A DNA stretch of 64,000 nt from Magnaporthiopsis rhizophila (GCA_003049465.1 PYSS01000044.1:124001-188000), one strand, 5' to 3'; counted from the first letter of the stretch, positions 21,863 to 32,972 are shown. Notes: generated by a model not told the origin, from the letters alone. Program-made: numbers and translations.

Positions 21863-22040
21863 CCGGAGTGTGGGGGTTGGCCCGGCGGGAGTTTTACAGG
21901 ACAAAACGGATAAATCAAGATCGTATCTTGGCATGGCATAGGAGTGTTATGTACATTTGTCCCCAAAGGCTTCCCTCGGGCTATCATAAGCGCCTATATG
22001 CCTAGGTGCCCATCTATTTAAAAACAAAACACCACCCCAC

Positions 22041-23539
22041 CTATATCCTCGCAGCCTGAGGACCCGTACCAAGCCTCCTCCTCATATCGGCCAAAACCCG
22101 CACCACATCGTCCTGCATATCATGGAACCACAGCCAGTCGAAGCGGCCGTTCTGCAGCCGGGCCAGGATCTTCTCCATGTCATCCCCGGCCTCCTCGTGG
22201 TGGAGGAACAACATCCGCTTGACCTCGTCGGCCTGCTCGAGCTGCTTTTGGGCGCGCGGGCGCCGCACCGCATCGTAGGCGGCCACCCCCGCGCGGATAG
22301 CCTCCATCTGGTCCGGACCGCGCTGATTCCCAGCCGCCAGCTCGGCGAGCACGGCCGACAGCACCAGGGCGTCCTCGAGCCCCTGGGCGGCTCCGGCGGC
22401 CTGGAAGGGCATCGAGGCGTGGGCGCTGTCGCCGAGCAGCACGACGCGGTCGCGCGCGTACGTGGCCGTGTGGCGGTGATGGAACAGGCCCCACTTGAGC
22501 GGCCTGGCCTTTGCCAGCAGGGCGCGGAAGCGGTCGTCGATGTCGTCGCCGGCAAAATCGGCCATCATGGCCCCGTGCGTCGTCAGCTCGCTGAGGGGGC
22601 CGTCGAGCTTCCAGCCGTCGTCGGCATCGGCGACGCAGAAAAGATAGTTGAACTCGGCCCCGCCCGAGATGCGGTACGTGACGGCGCCCCTGCCGTGCCC
22701 AAAGTAGTTCTTGGCCACGTCCGTCAGGTCGCCCAGGATGGCGTGCGCCTCGGCCATGGGGATGACGGCGCGGTAGCAGTACGCGCCCGCGTACTTGGGC
22801 GCGATCTGCTCCGGGCGGTCCTGCAGCACGTGCGCCCGCACGGTGCTCTTGATGCCGTCGGCGCCCGCCAGCACGTCGGCGTGCGCCGTGGTGCCGTCTG
22901 CAAACGTGAGCTTGACGCCGGAGGGACCCTGCTCGACGTCGGTCAGGTGCTTGCTGAACTTGACGCTGTCGGCGGGGATGAAGCTCGTCATGATGTCGAG
23001 CAGCTCCTTGCGGTGTGCCTGTAGGGCTGGTGGTTAGGTTTGTCGCCGTGAAAGATATATATGGAACAAGGGGGCACCAACGGATTTGCGAATGAAGTTG
23101 GGATGACCCCAGCTCGATCTGCCAGCCCATGGTTGATCACGGCCAAAGCCCTTCTCGAGCAGCATTCCCTCGAAAAATATGTTCTGATTCCCCTCTCCCT
23201 TGTTCCCGACGCAGATGGCCTCGTATAGGGGACGGAAGCCGGGCTCGATGAGGTCCATCGTGCGCATGCCGTTTGGCGCAAACCCAATGCCGGCTCTGCT
23301 GCGTTGTCAGACGCTGATTGCAAAGGAAAAAAAAGGGAAAAACTTACCCTACTACAGAGAACGCCGGAGCGTCTTCGTACACGGTAAAAGAGATGCCCCT
23401 CTTGTGCAGAGCCATCGCCAGCGCGAGCCCGCCGACGCCGGCACCTGCAAAAAGTGTGGTTTAGTTGGGATTGCGTAACGGAGCAGGCAAGGGGCCAAGA
23501 CTTACCGACGATGGCGACGTGGAAATCCTTGTTGGTCAT
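22041..23539 (-). CDS. FAD-dependent aromatic monooxygenase (salicylate-hydroxylase-like)
   Basis: Group A flavin monooxygenase; hydroxylates an aromatic acid, possibly with decarboxylation. Exons 23539-23506, 23444-23348, 23295-23082 and 23018-22041 give 440 residues. FAD-binding GxGxxG is in VAIVGAGVGGLALAMAL and is split by intron 1. The DG motif block is LAGADGIKSTVR. The second FAD site is VVLLGDSAHASMPFQAAG. Exon 3 carries VVGAGIGFAPNG and SSWGHPNF, standard for fungal salicylate hydroxylases. Its acceptor is a tandem GCAGCAG; using the second AG gives the family GAGIGF, the first would insert an extra codon and give GRAGIGF. Divergent from the amidase. Confidence 0.92.
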
Positions 23540-23829
23540 GTCTGATGGTGATGATTATCGTAATGGGATGGGAAATTGGTAGCGTCGAGACGGTTCGGGG
23601 TGAATGGCTTGAGTGCGCGTTCGTGATGCCAGACTTGTCAATTCGGACGCTTCTCGTCGGCATTTACGTTGATCTCGAAGGTTCCTGATCATCAGCCCGG
23701 AGCGCCGTCCCCGTGGGCACGGGGTAAGACCGGCTCGGGCTCGACCGATCGGCCTTGAGCGTGATGGAACCCTGAGGGTGTTGGTCTGGTGTCGCAAGCA
23801 GGCCGAGGCTAACCGCATGAGGCAAAGGC

Positions 23830-23881
23830 GGGGTTCCCCAGTTGAGCATAGTCGGTTACCCGCGGAGTTTCCCCGACGGGG
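23830..23881. promoter_or_regulatory. GGGGTTCCCC, CGGTTACC and TTTCCCCG elements
   Basis: Within the 470-nt divergent promoter of the monooxygenase and amidase genes: GGGGTTCCCC at 23830-23839, CGGTTACC at 23853-23860 and GCGGAGTTTCCCCGACGGGG at 23862-23881. Similar words lie before the reductase/DLH pair and the HSL esterase. Candidate site for the cluster regulator, by inference. Confidence 0.35.
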
Positions 23882-24008
23882 TATTTTCCTTTCCTCGGCC
23901 CAGCCGGCAGCTCCCCGGACCTATTGGTCTCACAGTATTGATAATTAGGGTGGCAAAAGTAGCGCCACAGCAAAGTCAGCCCAGTGCTTGAGCTCAGGGG
24001 CTACAGCC

Positions 24009-25929
24009 ATGGCGGACCAGAGCAGCGACCAGCAGCCAGCCAAGGCAGCCGCCAAGCGGTGGGCAGACGTGGTCGCCGCTAAACGGGCGATTCGAGACGA
24101 ACATGTCAAAAAACATGCTCACGCCGACAAAGACGCCAGCTTGGCTGCTGATGTGGTCGACATCGAGACGCTGACGGACCTGCTGGAATCTGGCAAAGTC
24201 TCGGCCGAGCAGCTGATCCGCGCCTACATTGCAAGGTGTGTTGTCAAGCGTCCATTATTTTGTGCAGTGCATATATGCCAACTCGTTGTTCATTGCAGGG
24301 CCTGCGAAGCACAACACAAAGTAACAATCTATCCAGGTATAGCCATCGCCTGCATGAACAATATTTAGTACTGACAGTGGCCACTAGACGAACTGCCTGA
24401 CGGAAATCTGCTTCGACGACGCCATCGAGCAGGCCCGACGGCTCGATGACTTCCAGCGCACGCACGGCCGGCTGGTGGGCCCGCTGCACGGCGTGCCCGT
24501 CTCGCTCAAGGACCAGTTCAACGTCAAGGGATTGGACTCGACGCTGGGATACGTCGGGAGGGCTTTTACTCCGGCCGAGTCGGATGCGCCCCTGGTGCAG
24601 ACGCTGAAGGGGCTTGGGGCTGTCATTATCGCCAAGACTAACCTCCCTCAGAGCATCATGGTAAGACCGCTTGTAGATGGGCCTAGAATCGTGGCCTCCA
24701 TCATGCCATGCTAACGAACCCAGTGGTGCGAAACCGACAACCCGCTCTGGGGCTTGACGACACATCCCATCGACGCAAAGTTCACCCCTGGCGGCTCCTC
24801 TGGCGGCGAAGCAGCGCTGCTTTCTCTCGGTGGCTCCCTGATCGGCTGGGGCACCGACATTGGCGGCTCGATACGCATTCCGAGCCATATGAACGGGCTG
24901 TGGGGTCTGAAGCCCAGCGTGAGTAGTCTAGTGGCTTTACCCAGCGTTTCGTCGGATTTCTTCTGATAAAGATCCACGTCCACAGAGCGGCCGCTTGTCG
25001 TACCGCGGCGTCGAAGTCTCTCTCGACGGCCAGCAGCACATCCCCTCGGCCGTGGGGCCCATGGCACGGTCTTTGAGGGCCATCACGACCGTGACCAAGT
25101 TGGCCGTCGAGGCCGCGCCCTGGACCACGGACCCGCAGCTGCCGCCGATTCCTTGGAGGCAAGGGGAGTATGAGGAGCTGTCCACGCGGCCGCTCGTCAT
25201 CGGCGCTCTGCTCGATGACGACGTGGTTAGGGTGCATCCGCCCATCGAGCGCTTTTTTCGCCATCTCATTGCGAAACTGAAGGAAGCCGGGCATGAAGTC
25301 GTCGAGTGGGACTCGAGCCTGCATTCAAAATGCGTCGACGTCATGGTGAGTGAGACCCATCACCACTCAAGGCTGACAGCCTGACTGACACCGTCCAGGA
25401 CGGCTACTACGCCTGCGACGGAGGCGAAGACATCCGCCGCGCCGTCGCGGCGGGCGGCGAGCCCTTCGTGCCCCAAATCCAGGCCTTTGTCAACCGCGGC
25501 CCCGCCATCTCGGTGTACGAGTACTGGCAGCTCAACAGGAGAAAAGTGGCGCTCCAGCAGGCGTACCACGACGTGTGGGACGGCGTGCGGGCGCCGTCGT
25601 CGGGGAGGCCCGTCGATGTGCTGCTGGTCCCGGCAATGCCGCACACGGCGGTGCCGCACGGGTCGTGCCGCTGGGCCGGGTACACCAAGGTGTTTAATCT
25701 GCTCGACTACACCGCGCTGGCATTCCCGGCCGGAAAGGCTTGCCGGGAGATGGATGGAGACTACCTGCGGGAGCACACACCGCGTAACGACATTGATGCC
25801 TGGAGCTGGGGTCTCTACGATGCTGCCGCGATGGAGGGCCTCCCTGTTGGGCTGCAGGTGGTTGGGCGCCGGTTTCAGGAGGAGAGGGTATTGGGAGCGG
25901 CAAGGCAGATAGAGAAGCTATTGTCATGA
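24009..25929 (+). CDS. Amidase-signature family amidase
   Basis: Hydrolyses a carboxamide; in this context perhaps a malonamate, anilide or lactam-derived amide. Exons 24009-24235, a 22-nt microexon 24299-24320, 24388-24660, 24724-24918, 24986-25345 and 25399-25929 give 535 residues in frame. The Ser-cisSer-Lys triad is present: Lys124 in VSLKDQF, cis-Ser199 in the FTPGGSSGGEAAL block, and nucleophile Ser223 in GTDIGGSIRIPSHM. The C-terminus has PVGLQVVGRRFQEERVL, typical of fungal acetamidase-like members. The microexon encodes ACEAQHK and is needed to keep the family spacing before TNCLTEICFDDA. The start at 24009 is the first ATG of the conserved frame. Confidence 0.9.
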
Positions 25930-26144
25930 AGAAAATAATTGGTGACCTAAGCATACAACTACATTTTTTTACATCAAGTCCTTTTATTCCACGAAGCGCA
26001 TTTGCATTAAGCCCTTACATGGCTTCATATAACGGCTGTTGTGCTCGAGGTACGGTTTTTTAACTTCAAGACCATATAGATATCTAGGTATCGTATGTAG
26101 TTACTGTAAAAAAAAAAAAAATCCATGCATGTCCAGCCCTACAC

Positions 26145-28055
26145 TTACTTGGTCCTGTTTACCCCTGTCGACTGCGCACGCCTGCTGCCCAGATCGATAC
26201 TCCGCCTCCTGATCTTCTCGGCACTCCCGAAAACGCTGGCCACCAGCTCCTTCTTGTTGATCTTGCCCATAGCATTGCGCGGCAGCGAGTCGACAATCTC
26301 AAGGTCCTGCGGGATCTTGTACGCCGTGATGCGGCTCTTGAGCACAGCCCTCAGCGCCGGCAGCGTCAGACCCGCTCCCTTTGCCGAGAGCACAACCGCA
26401 GCCGCGACCTTTTGGCCCCATGCCTCCGACGGCAGGCCGACGACGGCGCACTCGTCCACCTCGGCCAGCGCCAGGACCTCGCGCTCGACCTCGAGCGCCG
26501 ACACCTTCTCGCCGCCCGTCTTGATGATGTCGGCGCTGCGGCGGCCCTGAATGAAGTAGGCTGGTCCGCGCGCCCAGGCACCCGACTTTGCCAACCCCGA
26601 ACCCGGTATGGCGCGGCGCACAGCCATGTCGCCCGTCCTGAACCAGCCGTCGTCGGTAAACTCGCGCGCCGTCGCCTCGGCATTGCGCCAGTAGCCGGAA
26701 AACACAGTGGGTCCACGCAGCTGGATCTCGCCGAGACGCTCCTTTCCCGTGGCCGGGTCGAGCTCGGAGCCCTCGGCAATAAGCGTTTGAACACCCGTGT
26801 CGTCGTCCACCTCCACTAGCCGCGCCTCGACCGACGGCAGCGGCCAGCCCACGGAGCCGTCGATGCGATCTGCGTCGGCGAGGCCGCACGACAGCGCCAT
26901 GCCGACCTCTGTCATGCCGTAGCGCTCCAGGAGCAGGTTCCCGGACGACAGCGCCGTCCAGCCGTCGCGGATGGGTTTGGGAAGGGCGGCCGAGCCCGAG
27001 ATGTTGAGGCGCAGGTGGGCCGGCGACACGGCGACGCGGCCGGCCTTTTGCATCGCTGGCGACAGGGAGCCGTGGGCGCGCAGGAGACGCATCCAGATGG
27101 TGGGCACGGCTGTTAGAAAAGTGATGGGCGACCCGTCGACGTCGCCTGGATTGCCGCCCGCGCTTTGGATCATTTCGGCGGCGTGGCCGTTGGCGCCGGC
27201 AGCGGAGCGCAGGAAAGGGGCGGCCAGCCGCGCCCAGACGGCGTTGGCGTTGAACGGGAACATGAACTCGACGGTGCTGCCGGCCAGGAGCGGCGCCAGG
27301 ATGGCGTTGACGGTGCCGTGGATGTGGTGCAGCGGCAGGACGTGGAGCAGCCGGTCGGGCGGGGAGTAGCGCCAAGCCTCGAGGAGGCTGCCGGCCTGGG
27401 CGCTCAGGTTGGCCAGCGACAGCACGGCGCCCTTTGGCCGCGCTGTGGTGCCCGAGGTGAACAGCATCATGCCGCCGGTGGTGCCGTCTGAGGCAAGGTC
27501 GCGGAGAGCAACCTGCCTTTCTGGTGCCTCCTCCTGTTGGCGGGTCGTCCCGTCGAGCTGGTGGTAGAGCGGCGTCCTTGCCAACCCCTCGGACAAGACC
27601 TCGGTCGCCTTGGCGGCATGTTTTGTAGACGAGACAAGAACGAGAGCCTCGGAGAGGTCAAGAATGTACCTCAGCTCTGGCGCTGGAAAAGACGGCGCCA
27701 ATGGCACCGCGATGGCGTTGCAGCCGAGGACGGCCAGGAGGGTCACTGCATGGTTGCGGTTAGCCCCTGAGAGACTTGAGTTGCACGCAGCAGGCAACGG
27801 ATATGCACATCACAAATCACACTCACCCACATAGTCAAAGCCGTTCTCCACTAGAAAGGCCACCCGTTCGCCCGAGATGGTCTCGTCGGTCCTGCCCGTC
27901 TTGAGCAAGAGCTGTTCTTTGGCGCGGGCAACACTCTGCAGCAGCGTCTGGTACGAGAAGCTCGCTCCAGAGGCGTTCTCTACTACGGCCACGGACGAGG
28001 GTTCGTGCCTCTGGATGGCCTCGAAGAAAGCTGAGCGCTGGAGGGAGACTAACAT
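26145..28055 (-). CDS. Malonyl-CoA-synthetase-like acyl-CoA ligase (ACSF3/MatB type)
   Basis: ATP-dependent ligation of a short dicarboxylic acid to CoA. Exons 28055-27827 and 27745-26145 give 609 residues. The P-loop is LFTSGTTARPKGAVLS; the ACSF3/MatB-type block is LLHVLPLHHIHGTVNAIL; the adenylation motif is ERYGMTEVGMALSCG; the hinge and C-terminal domain include DGWFRTGD, the G-R-R-S-A-D-I-I-K block, and AMGKINKKEL with the catalytic Lys. These blocks point to malonyl- or methylmalonyl-CoA synthetase rather than acetyl- or aryl-CoA ligase. No C-terminal SKL peroxisomal signal (ends RTK). The ATG at 28055 is chosen over 28223 because MLVSLQRSAFFEAI matches family starts. It would supply malonyl-CoA for the N-acyltransferase. 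Confidence 0.9.
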
Positions 28056-28489
28056 TGTGATTGAATAATTGGACTGGCTACGCATTGATACAGCAGCTGG
28101 GCTTGGGCGCCCAGAATCGGGGCCAGCTGCGGGCGCCTTTTCAGCTCCAACATTGTTGCTTGACCGGCCATGCTGTGCATCCAGGTCTGGGCTGGTGTGT
28201 TTGGACAAGGAAGGCCGATCCACGGCGTAGCCTGGCGTCTCGGGGAGAAAGGGGAACCAGCGGGATCGTGCCTGTGCGCTGTGGGGCTGTCTAACGCCGC
28301 CTGTCGGTCAGTGTCGGTCAGTGGGTTTTTGCCGTTCCCAGGGTGGGCTGGCAGGGTCGGAAACAGAAGGCACGGTCCACCATCCCGGCCCTTCCGCCTG
28401 CCTTTCCTCTCGGGATCAATTGATTTATGACGTATGGACGAAACAAGAAAAAAAGCGAGGCAGTCAACCATCGCAGACACAGCCATGAC
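28056..28489. promoter_or_regulatory. Divergent promoter, acyl-CoA ligase / carboxylesterase
   Basis: A 434-nt region between divergent starts. CTCGGGGAGAAAGGGGAACC at about 28237-28256 is, on the other strand, a TTCCCC...CTCCCCGAG element similar to the TTTCCCCG words in other cluster promoters. Confidence 0.35.
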
Positions 28490-30121
28490 ATGGGATACCA
28501 GCGGCAGAGTTATCGCTTCGACGGGGGGCCGCTGGGTCACATCCAAGGCCTGACCCTCACATCTGGAGATGGTGTTCCCGCCGTCCACTACTTTGGCGGC
28601 CTCCCCTATGCCCTGCCTCCGACAGGGGAGTGGCGCTTCCGCGTGCCCCGCCGACTACCCCCAGATCACCACTACGGCACGGCGGCAGAGCCTGGCCAGT
28701 TCAGCAACGACACGCGCATCTGCCCCCAGCCCCCGAGCAGCAATACGCCCCCAGCCTCGGCGGTAGACGAGGACTGTCTGCAGCTCAACATTTGGGTACC
28801 GGCAGGCCCCGCGCCGCCGAGCGGCTGGCCCGTGTGCTTTTGGATCCACGGCGGCTTTCTGCAGGTCGGCAGCGCCAATGCCGGGCCAGAGACCCTGGCG
28901 CCGCTGCTGAGCGACGGCGGCAGCACCTTCCGCGCCGTCGTGGTGATGCCGGCGTACCGGCTCAACGTATTCGGCTTCCTCGCCGGCCGCGAACTGGCGG
29001 CTGAGGCGGCCGCCCGGGGCGAGGCAGCCGGAAACATGGGCCTCTGGGACCAGCGAGCGGCGCTCGAGTGGACACGCGACCGCGTCGCCTGCTTCGGCGG
29101 CGACCCGGCCAACATCACGGTGGCCGGCTACTCAGCCGGCGCCTACTCGACGTTTCAGCAGCTGGCACACGAGCTCTGGCGCGTCGCCCCGGACAGGGCC
29201 TGCATCCGACGAGTCGCCATGTTCTCCAACGGGCCCGGAACCACGCCCAAAACGGTCGCGGAGCAGCAGGGGCAGTTCGACGAGCTCCTCGCGCGGCTCG
29301 GCGTCGAAGCAGCAGCTCTGGACGGGCCCGCCAAGCTCGCGGCACTCCGAGCGGTCCCGTACCAGCGGCTGGTCCAAGTGCAGGATGGGCAGATGATCAT
29401 ATCCGAGTTCCGCGTCACGGCCGACGACGCGTTCTACCCCAAGGACCTGATGGACCGCATCAACGACGGCGAGCTGGCCCGCAGGATGAAGGCCCGCGGC
29501 GTGACGCTGCTCAACGGCGAGTGTGCCGACGAGCACGCCATGTACCGGTTCTGGCGAACGCCGGCCGAGTCGCGCGGCGCCGTCGAACGCCGCCTCCACG
29601 CAGAGTATAGCCCGGCCGTCGTGCGGGCGCTCATGGGCCATCACTGCGGGCCACCCCCGGAAGAGCTGCTGCCGTCCGGGTACGCCAGCTGGCAGGACCT
29701 GTTCGGCCGACTGTACGCGGGCGTGCAGGTGCACCACCTGGAGCGCGGACTGCACGACGCGCTGTTCCGCGGCGGCCTCGAGCCCGGCCGCGACGTGCTG
29801 CGCTACCGACTCGAGAGGCGGCTGCGGTGCGTCGACCAGAGGATACCGCCCGAGCTCGGCGTCACGCACCTGACCGACCTGCCCGTCTGGCTGTGGGGCT
29901 ACGACTACGAGGGAGGCCTGACGGCGCAGGAGAAGGAGTGGCTCGGGGGCTGGAACGAGGCGTTTGCCGATTTTGTCAAGGGGGAGCCCGTCGGCTGGGG
30001 GACGGCCAAGCCGAGCGAGGTCATGAGGTGGAGGAGCGACGGCGGGACGGACGTTTGCGATGATGCGTTGTGGGAGGAGGGGATAACCTTCTGGAAGACT
30101 GTAAATGGGGGAAGCGAGTGA
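28490..30121 (+). CDS. Type-B carboxylesterase (COesterase family)
   Basis: Ester hydrolase, probably cytosolic since no signal peptide is seen. Intronless, 543 residues from ATG 28490; an in-frame ATG at 28427 would add 21 residues (MTYGRNKKKSE...) that look like leader sequence. Landmarks: YFGGLPYALPPTGEWRFRVP; EDCLQLNIWVP; oxyanion FWIHGGFLQVG; YRLNVFGFLA; NMGLWDQRAALEW; nucleophile in VAGYSAGAYS; acidic member probably in NGECADEHAM; catalytic His in GVTHLTDLPVWLWG. The glutamate/His spacing is somewhat unusual but present. It is the plus partner of a divergent pair with the malonyl-CoA-synthetase-like gene. Confidence 0.9.
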   Translation: MGYQRQSYRFDGGPLGHIQGLTLTSGDGVPAVHYFGGLPYALPPTGEWRFRVPRRLPPDHHYGTAAEPGQFSNDTRICPQPPSSNTPPASAVDEDCLQLNIWVPAGPAPPSGWPVCFWIHGGFLQVGSANAGPETLAPLLSDGGSTFRAVVVMPAYRLNVFGFLAGRELAAEAAARGEAAGNMGLWDQRAALEWTRDRVACFGGDPANITVAGYSAGAYSTFQQLAHELWRVAPDRACIRRVAMFSNGPGTTPKTVAEQQGQFDELLARLGVEAAALDGPAKLAALRAVPYQRLVQVQDGQMIISEFRVTADDAFYPKDLMDRINDGELARRMKARGVTLLNGECADEHAMYRFWRTPAESRGAVERRLHAEYSPAVVRALMGHHCGPPPEELLPSGYASWQDLFGRLYAGVQVHHLERGLHDALFRGGLEPGRDVLRYRLERRLRCVDQRIPPELGVTHLTDLPVWLWGYDYEGGLTAQEKEWLGGWNEAFADFVKGEPVGWGTAKPSEVMRWRSDGGTDVCDDALWEEGITFWKTVNGGSE

Positions 30122-30613
30122 TGAGGAATCTTGGGGATAATGAACTACTCCACAAACTCTCGAAGAAAAGAGAAAAAAGATAAAGGAACACCGCCCAAGC
30201 CAGCAAACAGACCCATATATGATATGAGCTGCTGACCGCAAGGGCTACGTCCTCCTTAGGTGCAGACTTGCCTAGGATCGCTTTTCTAGCTGTGGCCGTC
30301 CGCCCGTTGGCCGGTTTGTGGTATGGTTCGGTAGCACCAGCCAGGTGTTATCGTGCGCATCAGCCTCGCCCGGTTACCGTTCGCCGGTTGTCGGATTAGA
30401 CCTAGAATTAGCGGGGACTTCCCCGGGAAGTCATCCAGGACGGGACCGTTAGTTGCAAGCCTCCACTACCCAAAATACCAGGGAAGTACGGCAGCAGCCG
30501 GGAATGCGAGTCACTAGCGCTAAGCAAGCCATCCATTGAATCACCCCTCTTGCTTTAACCACTCCATCTTGTCGAACACACCAGATTCCAATTCCAGAAC
30601 CTAATCACTCCCC
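30122..30613. promoter_or_regulatory. Upstream region of the HSL esterase with CGGTTACC and CTTCCCCG words
   Basis: No gene in 492 nt. CGGTTACC at 30371-30378 and GCGGGGACTTCCCCGGG at 30411-30427 repeat words found in the monooxygenase/amidase promoter, about 190-240 nt before the start. Confidence 0.35.
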
Positions 30614-31757
30614 ATGGCTCCTCTCGACAAGCTCAACACGGCGTTTGCCGCCGAAATCGCCAACAAGCCCGGCCCCGAGACTGTGGGACGCGCCCAGGCC
30701 CGGGAGAATTTGAGGGCGCTGCAGAAGCACGAGCCGTCGCCCGACATCTTGACCGAGACCCTCGAGGTGGCGTCGGGCAAATGTGGGCCGACGGCCGTGA
30801 CGGTTATCCGGAGTAGGTCGCTGGCCGGCAAGCCTCTCCCCATGGTGTACTATCTCCACGGCGGTGGATGGGCCACTGGCTGGTAGGAAGCAGATCTTTG
30901 CGCTTGAGCTCGAATAAAAAAAAAACAAAAAAAAAAACAGGAGTGCTGCTGCTGATCGATCACGGTGTCAAGAAGCCCCGCGTCCTTTGCCCCCCTGCTG
31001 GAAGATCTGGCCCGTAGGACGGGCGCGGCCATAGTGTTCCCCGACTTTGCGCTCGCGCCGGAGAAGCAGTTCCCCTTCCAGATCGAGCAGACGTACGAGG
31101 TCCTCGAATACCTGGTCCGCAATGGGAGCGAGCACAACCTCCTCACCGAGTCTATCGCCGTCGCAGGAGACAGCGCCGGCGGTATGCACTGTCGCCCCTC
31201 CCCCTCTTTGTTTTCCCGTCCCCTGGGGTGATTGCTGACCGGCTCTCTCTCTCTCTCTCTCTCCCCGTCTAGGACATATTTCCATCGCCATGATGCAGCT
31301 GGCTCTGGAACGGAACCTGCCGGCCGCCAAGATTGCCCACATGGTCCTGTTCTACCCCGTCACGGACACCCACAAAAGGTCAAGATCCTACGAGACATAC
31401 AAGGACGGACTTTTTCTAACCGCGGCCAAGATGGACTGGTTCATCGGCGCGTACCTGCCTAACGAGGAGGACAGGGCGACGGCGCTGGGGTCCCCGCTCG
31501 TCTTTCTCCCGGACGAGGTCCTGGCCAGGTTCCCGCCCACGACCGTCATCCTCGCGTCCGCCGACCCGCTCCTCGATGAGGGCCTGGCGTTTGGCCAGCG
31601 GCTGTCCGATGTAGGCGTGGACGCGGCCGTCATCAGGGCCGAGGGGCAGATGCACGCGTTTGCCTTACTGAAGCCCATCCGGGACTCGCCCACCGCCCGG
31701 GCCGTCATGGACCTGACGGCGTCGAAGCTGCGGACCGCTCTCTTTCCCTCGGCCTGA
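30614..31757 (+). CDS. Hormone-sensitive-lipase-type alpha/beta-hydrolase
   Basis: Carboxylic ester hydrolase. Exons 30614-30882, 30976-31181 and 31273-31757 give 319 residues. Motifs: oxyanion YYLHGGGWATG, nucleophile VAGDSAGGH (split by intron 2), acid DPLLDE, and His in EGQMHAFALL. FALAPEKQFPFQIEQ is typical of fungal members. The first acceptor is a weak AAG at 30973-30975, chosen because two nearer CAG/GAG sites give stops or wrong frame; it yields GCPASFAPLLEDLARR, aligning with the family's GSPxTHAxLxxDLA. Intron 1 has A-rich runs and intron 2 a (CT)n tract. Part of the cluster by position. Confidence 0.85.
31243..31263. repeat. (CT)n microsatellite in an intron
   Basis: About ten CT units inside intron 2 of the HSL esterase, forming part of its pyrimidine tract before the TAG acceptor. 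Confidence 0.8.
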
Positions 31758-32434
31758 TTGGGGGCGGGCTTCCACGGACAGCATCCTGTGACGGAGTCCC
31801 ATGCAGACTATGGAAAAAGCAATTCAGCAAAGGGCTGCTCATTAGGTAGGTGCATCGGCCATTCCTTTTTTCCCTATTTTTTTTTCTTTCTTTCCGCTTC
31901 AATCGTTTAAGCTGAGGAGGATTTCTTTTTGGCCGAGGTTACTTTTTCCGTTTTATTGCTTTTTTTCTTTCTGGCTTTTGTGAGTCCCAGGGTTCATGGA
32001 CCACACCCACGAGGGCGCCTGTAATACCCTCATGGTTATTGGAAGTAGTGACATTACGAATGCTCTTGAGGAAATCCAACAGTAGAGCAGGCGAAACTTC
32101 CCGCCCGTCCCCCGGTGGCTGGGTGCACTTCCACATATAACGCGGAGTCTTCTTGTACGTGAGCAAACACAGCCAACGGTAAAAAACTAAGGGTCAGCAA
32201 GATCGATCGGTTCGCTTATCTCGTCAGACCGACCCTTTTACCCCTGAATCGGCGGATCGCACCCCACCTCACCTGCCCAACCGGCCCCACAAGAAGCAAT
32301 GAGGCGGCCAAGGCGCTTCGCTTCGGACACGATGAGGAGGCCGGGCCTGTGCCAGCCACATCCCTGGAGCCTGGCTACACCCTTCTAAAATACTGCCATA
32401 TGCCAAGTTTAATTGCCGTGTTGACTGTTGCGAT
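31758..32434. other. Intergenic region
   Basis: About 680 nt downstream of the HSL esterase; no gene recognised. It may contain unrecognisable 5' parts of the aldo/keto reductase relic. Confidence 0.4.
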
Positions 32435-32972
32435 ATGGAAATCACAAGCATCGATATGGTGTACATGGAGTATTCTACCGTTAGGAGCCCAGGCCCGCAT
32501 GAGGATAACGGTCTTATCGACACGACTCACAAACTTTTCGTGGCGTACAGTTCCCTTGGCTATGGATGGCTGGTCGACAACGCCCCGTACCAGGCATCAG
32601 ATTACGGGCAGAGTAAGTTTGCCCAACGCCGGTTGCTGATAGAAGGGTCTAAGCGCCCACATGCCGACTATATTGGTTCCCTGTTTCTTTCCTCGTATTG
32701 CCAACAACACCCAAGCTCCAGGGGTGAATTGCAACGTCAACAAGGAGCTGGCGACGCGCAAGAACTGCATCATGCTGCAGGCTGCTGCCCTCGCGGCCCA
32801 GTGCGTGACCCCGCTCCTAGGCATTACCAACCCGAGTCTCCTCAGGAGGACTTGGCACGGAAGAACACCGGGGTCACGGAGGAGGAGTCAACGAAACGCG
32901 CGTCCTCGTCGATCGCCAAAGTCCCAGGGAGGCCGCTACAGCGAGCAGGCGGCCAAGAAGACCGGGCACTGA
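32435..32972 (+). pseudogene. Aldo/keto reductase pseudogene (C-terminal half)
   Basis: Family blocks appear in order but in different frames: ITSIDMVYMEYS, ENGLIDT-like NGLIDTTHKLFVAYSSLG, then in another frame NKELATRKNC, QCVTPLLGITNP, then NTGVTEEESTKRAS in the first frame and finally SQGGRYSEQAAKKTGH before a stop. These match AKR segments for the VAYSPLGRGW loop, the ELAxRKG...QLALAW helix, VTPIPGTTNP and the terminal QGGRYxExxAKxTGH. At least two frame changes and no N-terminal half show a decayed gene. It lies between the HSL esterase and the intradiol dioxygenase, so it may have belonged to the same cluster. Confidence 0.72.
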
